Shown one piece after another: positions 25,408 through 33,598 of a stretch of 64,000 nucleotides of DNA. Both the position numbers and the translations under genes were made by a program. The first letter of the stretch is position 1. Every line of letters begins with the position of its first letter. Under the pieces are notes generated by a model. The model did not search any database. It was given only the letters and a program-made list of their open reading frames with translations, and was not told where the DNA came from. The stretch comes from Roseiarcus sp963770035 (GTDB taxonomy: Bacteria; Pseudomonadota; Alphaproteobacteria; Rhizobiales; Beijerinckiaceae): NCBI GenBank assembly GCA_963770035.1, contig CAVYON010000001.1, positions 1 to 64,000 on the forward strand, in the 5' to 3' direction.

Positions 25408-25527
25408 GGCGCCCTCCTGGTCTACGTGTTGTAGGGATGTCGGCCGCTTGCGGACAAGCGCAGCCTGGCGTCCTCGATCGATCGCTTGTCGAGCGACCGT
25501 ACAATATTTTGATCCAAACGACCTTCG

Positions 25528-26063
25528 TCATGCGAATTCCCGCGCGGAGTTCACGAGAAAGGCGTGGACATAGGGCGCGAAAGAACGCCAGCACTCAACG
25601 CGGAAGTGATCGCCGGGAGCCGGGCGAACCAGCACCACCTCCGCCTTGCACTCACGCGCGACCGCCGCATGCATGTCCTCCCCCGCTCTCGGGAAGTACC
25701 AGGCGCGCCTGGATGATGTCGACGCCGCGCGCATCGGCTGCGCGGGCGTAGCCCCACGCCACCGCGTCATGACGGGCCGTGCCTCCGCCAAGCTGAAGCG
25801 CCGCGCCGCGAACCGGACAATCGGACGGCGGGCGAGACATTGAGCGGAGGGCGGCGCATGATCTCAACTCTCGTTGGCGGCGGCGGAGCGTCTGGCGCCT
25901 ACGCGAAAAACCTGGGAGTCGAAGTTCGGGGATGTTCCGGCGCTCGCGATGTGATCGGAACTGGCGAGAGGCGCAGGGTGACGAAACCCATGCGGCGGTA
26001 ACCGACGACGGCCCCTGGCTGCGGCGTTGCGGAGAGAAGTTTGGTCGCCGGTCACGGGATCGG
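25528..26063 (-). pseudogene. Decayed segment with sarcosine oxidase beta (soxB) fragment
   Basis: At 25709-25840 the minus strand reads CPVRGAALQLGGGTARHDAV then AWGYARAADARGVDIIQ. This matches the FAD-domain segment (GGTARHDAVAWGYARAADxLGVDIIQ) of the heterotetrameric sarcosine oxidase beta subunit, and nothing else of soxB remains. A second piece in another frame (25528-25700) ends APGDHFRVECWRSFAPYVHA and FLVNSAREFA; I do not recognise it. The region lies between choW and gbcB, where sox genes would fit the pathway, so a deletion is likely. Confidence 0.5.
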
Positions 26064-27176
26064 CTAGCGTTCGATGACGAGATCGGTTGTCGGCCTGGAG
26101 CAGCAGATGAGCACCATGCCCGCATCGATCTCGCGCTGGCGGATGCCTCCAGCATGTTTCATGTCCACCGTCCCCTGGACGAGCTTCGACTTGCAGGTCC
26201 CGCAAAGTCCCTTCGTGCAGGATGAGGGCAGGCGAAGGCCGGCGCGACGCGCCGCCTCGAGGACGTTCATGTCCGCTGGGCAGTCGATGACGCGGCCGCT
26301 CTTGCTGAAAGTCACCTTGAACGCGCGCGCAGGCTCGACCCCCTGAGCGGCTTCCGCGGCCGCTTCGGGCTCCGCGCGGGCAAGCTCAGCGAAAACGAAG
26401 CTCTCTTCGTGGTGGCGGGTCATATCAAAGCCGGCCTCGCGCAAGACATCGCGCACGCCGGCCATGTAGGGGCTTGGGCCGCAGACATAGATCTCGCGAT
26501 CAAGGAAATCCGGGGCGACGGCGTCAAGATGGGCGCGCGAGAGGCGTCCGCGCAGTCCATGCCAGGGCTCGAACGGCGCATCGGCCTCGCAGATCGCGGC
26601 GAAGCGGAAGGCGGGCTCGCGCGCCGCCATATGCTCGAGTTCGCGGCGGAAGATGACGTCCGCCGGTGTGCGCGCGCTGTGCAGGAAGACAATGTCCGCT
26701 CCGGTCGCGAGATCGAAATGCGCCCGCGCCATCGACATCACCGGCGTGACGCCGCTGCCTGCCGACAGGAAGAGATACTTTTGCCCAGGGCGACGGGTGC
26801 AGGTGAACTCGCCCATCGGGCCGACCGCCCGCAACACGGCTCCGGGCGCGATCCTGTCGTGGAGGTAGTTCGACACGGGGCCGCCCGGGACCCGCTTGAC
26901 GGTGATCGAGACGACGTCCGGCCGCGTTGGGCTTGAGGAGAGGGTATAGCAGCGGTTGATCCGCGCGCCGTCAATGTCGAGGTCCAGCGTGATGAACTGT
27001 CCGGGGTCGTACGCGAAACGGATAGGAGCAGCGGGCGCGAGGACGAACGTCTTCACGTCCGCCGTCTCCTGGCGAATCCGTCGCACGACGAGCGCATCGT
27101 CCAGATCCGGATTCCAGGTCGGCGAAGCCGCAGCGCCGAAGGAGAGGGCAGGTGCATTCACGCGGCAGGTCGACAT
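26064..27176 (-). CDS. gbcB: Glycine betaine demethylase, ferredoxin reductase subunit
   Basis: The 370-residue flavoprotein has an FAD domain (INRCYTLSSSPTRPDVVSIT with the RxYS-type motif), an NAD(P) domain (FLSAGSGVTPVMSMARAHFD and EIYVCGPSPYMAGVR) and a C-terminal plant-type 2Fe-2S domain whose Cys are in SSCTKGLCGTCKSKL and MVLICCSRP. It passes electrons from NADH to the Rieske oxygenase GbcA for removal of one methyl group from glycine betaine. It starts one base before the end of the gbcA stop, so it is tightly co-translated. Length and domain order match GbcB. Confidence 0.88.
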   Translation of the reverse strand: MSTCRVNAPALSFGAAASPTWNPDLDDALVVRRIRQETADVKTFVLAPAAPIRFAYDPGQFITLDLDIDGARINRCYTLSSSPTRPDVVSITVKRVPGGPVSNYLHDRIAPGAVLRAVGPMGEFTCTRRPGQKYLFLSAGSGVTPVMSMARAHFDLATGADIVFLHSARTPADVIFRRELEHMAAREPAFRFAAICEADAPFEPWHGLRGRLSRAHLDAVAPDFLDREIYVCGPSPYMAGVRDVLREAGFDMTRHHEESFVFAELARAEPEAAAEAAQGVEPARAFKVTFSKSGRVIDCPADMNVLEAARRAGLRLPSSCTKGLCGTCKSKLVQGTVDMKHAGGIRQREIDAGMVLICCSRPTTDLVIER

Positions 27177-28436
27177 TCAGCGAGCGTTGTGGGCGCGCAT
27201 GCGTCCCACATACCAATTGCAGAATTTGTCCACGAGCATTTCCGTGTGCGCCGAATAGGGGCCAGGCTCGTACGCGTCACTCTGAGCGCCCTTCTGGCAA
27301 AGGCCAACCAACTCGCTGTCCTGCTCATTCGTGGCCTGCCAGACCGCAGCGAGATTGGCCACATCGTAGTCGACTCCCTCGACGGCATCCTTGTGGACCA
27401 GCCATTTCGTCCGAAGCAGCGTGTGACCTGCATCAAGGGGAATGGCCGAGAAGGTCACCGCGTGATCGCTCATGAAGTGATGCCAGCTGTTGGGCTGGGT
27501 CCAGAAGTGCAGCGCGCCATGCTTCGGATCGTTGATGGAGCCGAGCAGCTTACGGCAAGCGGCTTTGGTGTCGACGGTATGGCTCTCGCCTGCGCGATCG
27601 AGCGGCAGGCGCTCCGCCCGGAAGCCCGTCGCCATGTCGTCGAGATGTTCGACCATCTGCGAGGGGAAGCCGCAGCTTTCCCAGGTCGCGTGGCTCGTCT
27701 TGACAAGGTCCGCGTAGCGCTGGGCTTCGAGGCGTCCCACGTCGTCCAGTTCCTCCGGCGCGAAGCCGAAGCCGTAGGCGAACAGCGGCACGGTCAGCTC
27801 GGGATGGTTTCCCGCGCAGTGGTAGCACTCGCGATTGTTCTCCATCGTGAGCTTCCAGTTGCCCGGCTCGATCAGATCGCTCTCAAAGGCGACTTTGGCG
27901 TTGCGGAGGTCGTGCGGGGCCAGGTAGGGGGCCATGCGCGCGGCCATGACGTCGAAGTCGGCGGGCGGATCGTCAGCAAGACAAATGAAGAGAAGTCCTT
28001 CGAGGGACCGGATATGCACGGGCTTGAGGCCGTGGCAGCTCGTATCGAAGTCCTTGCCCATGTGCTCGGCGAAGAGCAGTCTGCCTTCGAGATTGTAGGT
28101 CCAAGCGTGGTAGCGACACACGAGATTGCCGACGGTCGTCTTGCATTCCTGGACCAGGCGGGCGCCCCGGTGCCGGCATACGTTGTGGAAAGCGCGGATC
28201 TGGCCATCGTCGTCCCGCGCGACAATCACCGAGGTCTTGCCGATGTCGACGACCATCGCGTCGCCCGGCTCCGCGACATCCGGCTCTACGCCGACAAAGA
28301 TCCAGTGGCGGCCGAAGATGATTTCGAGATCGGCCGCAAAAATATCCGGGTCGGTGTAGAAAGGCGCGTCCAGAGAATATCCGGACTTCCTGTTGCGCAG
28401 CAATGACTCGAGTCGGCTATCGATCCGGTCCAGCAT
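27177..28436 (-). CDS. gbcA: Glycine betaine demethylase, Rieske oxygenase subunit
   Basis: I prefer ATG 28436, preceded by GGAGAAG; a GTG four codons upstream is also open. The 419-residue protein has a Rieske 2Fe-2S site (C87-x-H89 and C107-x2-H110 within CRHRGARL and LVCRYHAW). The mononuclear-iron domain is in MENNRECYHCAGNHPELTVP. This is the ring-hydroxylating-type oxygenase that hydroxylates a methyl group of glycine betaine, releasing formaldehyde and dimethylglycine. gbcB follows directly. It reads in the direction of choWV, probably within one betaine cluster. Confidence 0.9.
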   Translation of the reverse strand: MLDRIDSRLESLLRNRKSGYSLDAPFYTDPDIFAADLEIIFGRHWIFVGVEPDVAEPGDAMVVDIGKTSVIVARDDDGQIRAFHNVCRHRGARLVQECKTTVGNLVCRYHAWTYNLEGRLLFAEHMGKDFDTSCHGLKPVHIRSLEGLLFICLADDPPADFDVMAARMAPYLAPHDLRNAKVAFESDLIEPGNWKLTMENNRECYHCAGNHPELTVPLFAYGFGFAPEELDDVGRLEAQRYADLVKTSHATWESCGFPSQMVEHLDDMATGFRAERLPLDRAGESHTVDTKAACRKLLGSINDPKHGALHFWTQPNSWHHFMSDHAVTFSAIPLDAGHTLLRTKWLVHKDAVEGVDYDVANLAAVWQATNEQDSELVGLCQKGAQSDAYEPGPYSAHTEMLVDKFCNWYVGRMRAHNAR

Positions 28437-28703
28437 CTTCTTCTCCACAACGCGCCGCTGGCGACTGTTGACGTTTGGAACCGTTGCAAACGAGAGGTCG
28501 CAACGCCTTTCAGATTGCGACGTAATTTACAGGTTTATCGCCTCGTCAAGGCCGTCGGCGCACAAACGAGATCGAGAAGCGCTTGCGGCGATTGCGTATC
28601 GAACCCTACCCGTTGAACCAGCGTCCGCCGACGGCGCTTCACGCATTCGCGCCGATGACAACGCGTCGACGTCCAAACGGCGTCGACGCGTATACGCCTC
28701 GCT

Positions 28704-29654
28704 TTAGCTGAGCCCGAAAAACTTCTTCACCGCCGGCAGCCCGGGTTGACCGTCGAAGGTCGTGACGCCCTCGAGCCACGTCGCAAGCTCCTTGGGATTG
28801 GTCTTGATCCATTCCTTCGCCGCGGCCGGCCCGTCCTTTCCGTCGGTCAGGATCTTGTTCATTACCGTGTTTTCAATATCCACGGTGAACACGAAATTCT
28901 TGACCAGCTTCGCAGCGTTGGGGCACTCCGCGGCCCAACCCGCGCGCTCGTTGGTGTAGACGACAGCGCCCCCGTAGTTGGGGCCGAAGATGTCGTCGCC
29001 GCCCGAGAGATAGTCGATCTTGAAATTGACGTTCATCGGATGGGGGGCCCAACCAAGAAACACAACATCTTCATGGTGGCGCGTGGCGTTCTCGACTTCG
29101 GAGAGCATGCCCTGCTCGCTCAACTCGACAAGCTGGAAGTCCTTCAGGCCGAACTTGCCATCCTTGATCATGTCCAGGACAAGACGATTGCCGTCGTTGC
29201 CGGGCTCGATGCCATAGAGTTTTCCGTGAAGCGAATCCTTGAAGTTGGCGATATCGGCAAAACTTTTCAGACCTTTATCAAAAGTATATTGTGGCACGGC
29301 AAGTGTATATTTTGCACCCTCCGGCAAGTTGGCGTCGACGATCACGACCGATTTGTCCTCGACATAGGGTTTACGGTCATTTTCCATCGACGGTTCCCAA
29401 TTGCCGAGGAAAACGTCAATGTCCTTATTCTTCATGGAAGTGTAGGTTACCGGGACGGAGAGGACCGTAACCTTGGGCGTGTAGCCCAGCGCGGTCAGGA
29501 TTTGGGACGCGATCGCCGTCGTCGAGGTGATATCCGTCCAGCCGACGTCGGAGAACTTCACCGACTTGCACGCTTCCGGATCCCCTGCGAACGCGCTGGA
29601 CGCTCCGAGCGCGATCACCGCCGCGAGCGCAACAACACCCATTTGTCTCTTCAT
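28704..29654 (-). CDS. choX: Choline/glycine-betaine ABC transporter substrate-binding protein
   Basis: ATG 29654 (MKRQMGVVALAAVIALGASS) opens a signal peptide followed by AGDPEACKSVKFSDVGWTDI. The 316-residue protein is a ProX/ChoX-type periplasmic binding protein; DIFLGNWEPSM and VDVFLGNW-type Trp-containing motifs form the aromatic box for quaternary amines (here IDVFLGNWEPSM), with LGWAPHPMNV later. An in-frame ATG at 29753 would put extra residues before the signal peptide, so I reject it. It is divergent from the dimethylglycine dehydrogenase gene, and a BetI-like palindrome lies between them. Confidence 0.85.
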   Translation of the reverse strand: MKRQMGVVALAAVIALGASSAFAGDPEACKSVKFSDVGWTDITSTTAIASQILTALGYTPKVTVLSVPVTYTSMKNKDIDVFLGNWEPSMENDRKPYVEDKSVVIVDANLPEGAKYTLAVPQYTFDKGLKSFADIANFKDSLHGKLYGIEPGNDGNRLVLDMIKDGKFGLKDFQLVELSEQGMLSEVENATRHHEDVVFLGWAPHPMNVNFKIDYLSGGDDIFGPNYGGAVVYTNERAGWAAECPNAAKLVKNFVFTVDIENTVMNKILTDGKDGPAAAKEWIKTNPKELATWLEGVTTFDGQPGLPAVKKFFGLS

Positions 29655-29861
29655 GCCACTCCTCCTCCTTCTCTGGGCGCTTGCAGCATCACCCGTTGAA
29701 CGGTTATTCAAGCATAGCCCCGAGAGGCTGTCACGCACGAAATTTAGCCTCACGATACAGAAACGACGTTATTTTTGCTCGAATTCTCGCCAGTGACCCC
29801 ATGTTCCTCGCTCGAAATATTCTTTGGTTCGGAGGGAGAGGGATTGGCTGTTCGAGGCGCA

Positions 29862-29880
29862 TTGAATATAGGTTCAATAA
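29862..29880. promoter_or_regulatory. BetI-like palindrome TTGAATATAGGTTCAATAA
   Basis: TTGAA and TTCAA form inverted arms around TATAGG, close to the sites in front of betB and betI. It lies 40 bp before the dehydrogenase start and about 210 bp from choX, so it could control both. Assignment rests on similarity to the other two sites. Confidence 0.5.
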
Positions 29881-29919
29881 ACGCTCCGATCGCAAACTCA
29901 ATCAAGAGGGAGGTCCAAT

Positions 29920-32481
29920 TTGGCTCAATTGCCGGACAAAGCGAAGGTTGTCATTGTCGGAATTGGAGGGATCGTCGGCGCATCCGTCGCGCACCACCTG
30001 GTCGAAAGGGGCTGGGACGGGATCGTCGGGATCGACAAATCGGGCGTGCCGACCGACATCGGATCGACCGCGCACGCCTCCGACTTCTGCTATGCGACCA
30101 GCCACGACTTCCTGTCCTGTTGGACGACGCTGTACTCCATTGATTTTTATGAAAAACTTGGTCACTACGCCCGCGTCGGCGGCATCGAGGTCGCCCGCGT
30201 CGGCGACGACGCGCGGATGGAGGAGATCCGTCGCAAGGTCGCCTCGGGCAAGGCCTTCGGCAGCCGCGCCCGTCTCATGGAGCCTGCCGAGATCAAGGAG
30301 AAGTTTCCGCTCATCGAGGAGGACAAGGTCCAGGGCGGTCTGTGGGATCCGGACGCCGGGCTTGTCATTCCGCGCTCGCAGACCGTAGCCGGCAAACTGA
30401 TCGATCAAGCGGAGGCTGCCGGCAAGCTCCAGACTTTCGCCAACACGCCGGCTCAATCGCTCGTCATCGAGAACGGGCGCATCAGGGGCGTGGCGACGCC
30501 GCGCGGCGTAATCCTTGCCGATCGCGTCGTCGTCTGCGCAGGCCTTTGGGGGCGTCTGATCGCCGAAATGGCGGGCGAGGACTTGCCGGTCATGCCCGTC
30601 GACCATCCGCTCACGTTTTTCGGACCCTTTAATCAATTCGCCGGCACGGGCAAAGAGATCGGCTGGCCGCTGCTGCGCGATCAAGGCAACTCCGCCTACA
30701 TGCGCGACACCGGGGATCCAAAGACGTCGGAAGGCGGCATGATCGAGTGGGGTTACTACGAGGAGGCCGATCCCCGCCTCTGCCACCCACGCGAGCTTCT
30801 CGAAAAGCATGAAGCACGCCTGTCGCCCTCCCAGCGCGACCTCGACATGGAGCAGATCCTCGCGCCGCTGGAGCGTGCGATCGAGCTGACGCCGATCCTG
30901 GGGGAACTCGGCTATGATCAGCGCCGCTCGTTCAACGGCCTTCTTCAGGTGACCGCCGACGGCGGCCCCTCGATCGGCGAGAGCCAGAAGGCGCGGGGTC
31001 TCTGGTACGCCGTGGCCATCTGGGTCAAGGACGCCCCGGGGATGGCCAAGTTGGTCGCCGACTGGATGACGGATGGACGGACCGGCATCGACCACGCCAG
31101 GATCGACTACGCCCGCTTCTATCCGCACCAGCTCGAGGAGGCCTTCATTGAAGACCGCTGCAGGGAGGCTGCGCGGAAAGTCTACAATCCGGCGATCCAC
31201 CCCCGCGAGCCATACGCAACCGGCCGCAACGTCCGTCGCTCGCCCTTTTATGAGCGGGAGAAGGAGCTCGGCGGCTATTTCATGGAGCTAGGCGGCTGGG
31301 AGCGCGCGCACGGCTATGCGGCCAACGAGCACCTTCTGGCCAAATACGGCGACCGCATTCCGGTCCGCGAGAACGAATGGGACAACCGCCACTTCTGGCG
31401 GGTCTCGAACGCCGAACATCTTGCGATGAGCGAGGATTGCGGCATCGTTAACCTGTCGCACTTCGCTGTTTTCGCCGTCGAGGGGCCGGACCACGTCGCC
31501 TTGATGGAATGGGCTTGCGCCGCGAAGATCGGCGGCGACGCCAACATCGGCAAAGGCGTCTACACCCACTTCCTCGACGAGGAAGGGATGGTGCGGGCGG
31601 ATCTGACCGTCTTTCGGATGGCGGACCGGTGCCGCGTGGTCGACGGCGCCGACGCCGGTCCGCGGGACTTTCACTATCTTCGGCGCGTCGCCGCCGACAA
31701 AGGCTTCGACGTGACCATCACCGACGTCACGGAAAAGATCGTGACCATCGGCGTCTGGGGCCCCAACGCGCGCGCCAATCTGCAAAAGGTCGTGAAGGAC
31801 CCTGAGCGGCTGACGCAGGAAAACTTCCCCTTTGCGGCGATCAAGCCCATCGAGATCGCCGGCAAGGCCATAACCGCCTTCCGCATTTCCTATGTCGGCG
31901 AGCAGGGCTTTGAATTGCACATGGCCTATGACGACGGCCTCGCCGTTTGGGACGCGCTGCGTTCGACCGGCGCCATCGCGGTGGGGATCGAGACCTACGC
32001 CAACAGCCGGCGCATGGAGAAAAGCCTGCGCCTGCAGAATGCCGACTTGTTGACCGAATACAACCTCTTCGAGGCCGACCTGGCGCGGCCGAAGATCAAG
32101 GACGTCGATTTCTGCGGCAAAGCCAAACACGTCGCCTATCGGCAACGCGCGAACCAGCCCGCGATGCTTTGCACGCTGGTGATGACGGACAACATTGATT
32201 CCAGGGGCGTCGCCCGCTTTCCGATGGGCAACTTGCCCGTGATGGCCGCCGAGACCGGCGAGACGCTCGTCGATGCGCTCGGTCGCCGATCCTACACCAC
32301 CTCGATCGCTTATGGGCCATCGATCGGCAAGAACATCGCCCTCGCCTATTTGCCGTGGGAGTACGCGCGGGAGGGGAGGGAGTTGCTTGTCCAGTACTTC
32401 GGCGACGCCTATCCCGTGGAGGTGGCCGCCGTGGGCTACAAGGCGCTTTACGACCCGGAGAACGTCAGGCCGCGAAGCTAA
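29920..32481 (+). CDS. FAD/GcvT-domain dimethylglycine (or sarcosine) dehydrogenase
   Basis: TTG 29920 is used because GGGAGGT lies just upstream; no better ATG is near. The 853-residue protein has an N-terminal FAD oxidoreductase domain (KVVIVGIGGIVGASVAHHLV, then GSTAHASDF with H52 where related enzymes bind FAD covalently). From about residue 420 a folate-binding GcvT domain follows (FVNLSHFAVFAVEGPDHVAL-like core, SYVGEQGFELHMAYDDG, ESLRLQNA-like). This is the layout of dimethylglycine and sarcosine dehydrogenases, which demethylate the amine and give 5,10-methylene-THF. It would take the product of GbcAB. Exact substrate cannot be told from sequence alone. Confidence 0.8.
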   Translation: MAQLPDKAKVVIVGIGGIVGASVAHHLVERGWDGIVGIDKSGVPTDIGSTAHASDFCYATSHDFLSCWTTLYSIDFYEKLGHYARVGGIEVARVGDDARMEEIRRKVASGKAFGSRARLMEPAEIKEKFPLIEEDKVQGGLWDPDAGLVIPRSQTVAGKLIDQAEAAGKLQTFANTPAQSLVIENGRIRGVATPRGVILADRVVVCAGLWGRLIAEMAGEDLPVMPVDHPLTFFGPFNQFAGTGKEIGWPLLRDQGNSAYMRDTGDPKTSEGGMIEWGYYEEADPRLCHPRELLEKHEARLSPSQRDLDMEQILAPLERAIELTPILGELGYDQRRSFNGLLQVTADGGPSIGESQKARGLWYAVAIWVKDAPGMAKLVADWMTDGRTGIDHARIDYARFYPHQLEEAFIEDRCREAARKVYNPAIHPREPYATGRNVRRSPFYEREKELGGYFMELGGWERAHGYAANEHLLAKYGDRIPVRENEWDNRHFWRVSNAEHLAMSEDCGIVNLSHFAVFAVEGPDHVALMEWACAAKIGGDANIGKGVYTHFLDEEGMVRADLTVFRMADRCRVVDGADAGPRDFHYLRRVAADKGFDVTITDVTEKIVTIGVWGPNARANLQKVVKDPERLTQENFPFAAIKPIEIAGKAITAFRISYVGEQGFELHMAYDDGLAVWDALRSTGAIAVGIETYANSRRMEKSLRLQNADLLTEYNLFEADLARPKIKDVDFCGKAKHVAYRQRANQPAMLCTLVMTDNIDSRGVARFPMGNLPVMAAETGETLVDALGRRSYTTSIAYGPSIGKNIALAYLPWEYAREGRELLVQYFGDAYPVEVAAVGYKALYDPENVRPRS

Positions 32482-32750
32482 AGCAATAACCATAAACGGC
32501 AGTTGGCCGATCTGACGTTTTGGCGGTCGGCGATTTTTCGCGTTTTGGTTGCATCGACCGGGCGCGAGGCGGGGCGGGGCGAGCGTTGAGGAACGTCTGA
32601 AGGCGTGCGACAGGATCGCCACCCAGCTAGCTAGAGGGCGCCAGTTTGAAAACGGGCCCTTGCTGCCTGGTCCCATCCCGCCTTCGCCACATTCGAACAG
32701 GAACATTGTAGACGGAGCGACGTTCCCAAGCCGAGCGAGGATGCAAAGCC
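32482..32750. other. Intergenic region before ku
   Basis: No gene, repeat or strong terminator is evident. The stretch after the dehydrogenase stop contains short complementary pieces (GTTGGCCGATC, GGCGGTCGGCGATTTTT) that could form a weak hairpin ending in a T-run near 32537. Confidence 0.3.
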
Positions 32751-33595
32751 GTGGCTCAGCCGAGAGCGACCTGGAAAGGCTACCTGAAGATCGCGGAACT
32801 GACGTGCCCGGTCGCTCTCTACGCCGCCGCGTCGTCCTCCGAACGAATCGCGCTGCACACCATCAACCGAGAGACTGGCCACCGCCTGCATCGGCGATTT
32901 GTCGATTCGGCGACCGGAGACCCCGTGCCGCGCGAAGACCAGGTCAAGGGGGCCAGATTGGCAAGGATGAGTTTGTCGTCTTCGAGCCCGAGGAGATCGC
33001 CGCGGTCGTCCCGCAGAACGACAAGACGTTGAAGGTGTCTGCTTTCGTGAACGAGACCGAGGTCGACGATGTCTACTTCGATCGGCCTTACTACCTCGCG
33101 CCGGCCGATCGGAGCGCGACGGGAGCTTTTGACCTTATCCGCGAGGGCCTGGCCAGTTCCGGAGTGGTCGCGATCGCTGAAGCGGTGGTATTCCGCCGAG
33201 TCCGTAGCGTCCTCATTCGTGCCTACCACACAGGACTGGCGGCGATTACCCTGAACGCCGATTACGAGGTCCGGCCGGCGAGCGACGCTTTCGCGGACGT
33301 GCCCGACCTCGAGATCAAAAGCGAGATGCTCAAGCTCGCCCAGCACATCATTGAGACCAAGCGGGGCGTGTTTGATCCCAGCGCCTTCCACGACCGCTAC
33401 GAAGCCGCGCTCGCAGAGCTGGTTCGAGCCAAGCTCGAGGGACGTCGGATCGAGCCGCCGAAACGCGCGGCGCCAACACGTTCGTCGGACCTGATGGCGG
33501 CATTGCGCGAGAGCGCCGGGATTTCGGCGAAGGCGGCCGGGGAACGGGCGCCGGCGCGCGTGAGACGGCCTGTTCCGCGCAAGAAGGCGAGCTGA
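32751..33595 (+). pseudogene. ku: Ku DNA end-binding protein 1, single frameshift
   Basis: GTG 32751 starts MAQPRATWKGYLKIAELTCP and VALYAAASSSERIALHTINR, the invariant start of bacterial Ku. After DQVKG the frame is lost at a G-run (32948-32952). The rest, GQIGKDEFVVFEPEEIAAVV to RPYYLAPADRS and AHTG-like YHTGLAAITLNAD, is in the next frame and runs to TGA 33595. One extra G would restore about 281 residues. Bacterial Ku is a homodimer that threads onto broken ends and recruits LigD. The stop is three bases from ligD, so the pair is an operon. Confidence 0.8.
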
Positions 33596-33598
33596 CGA

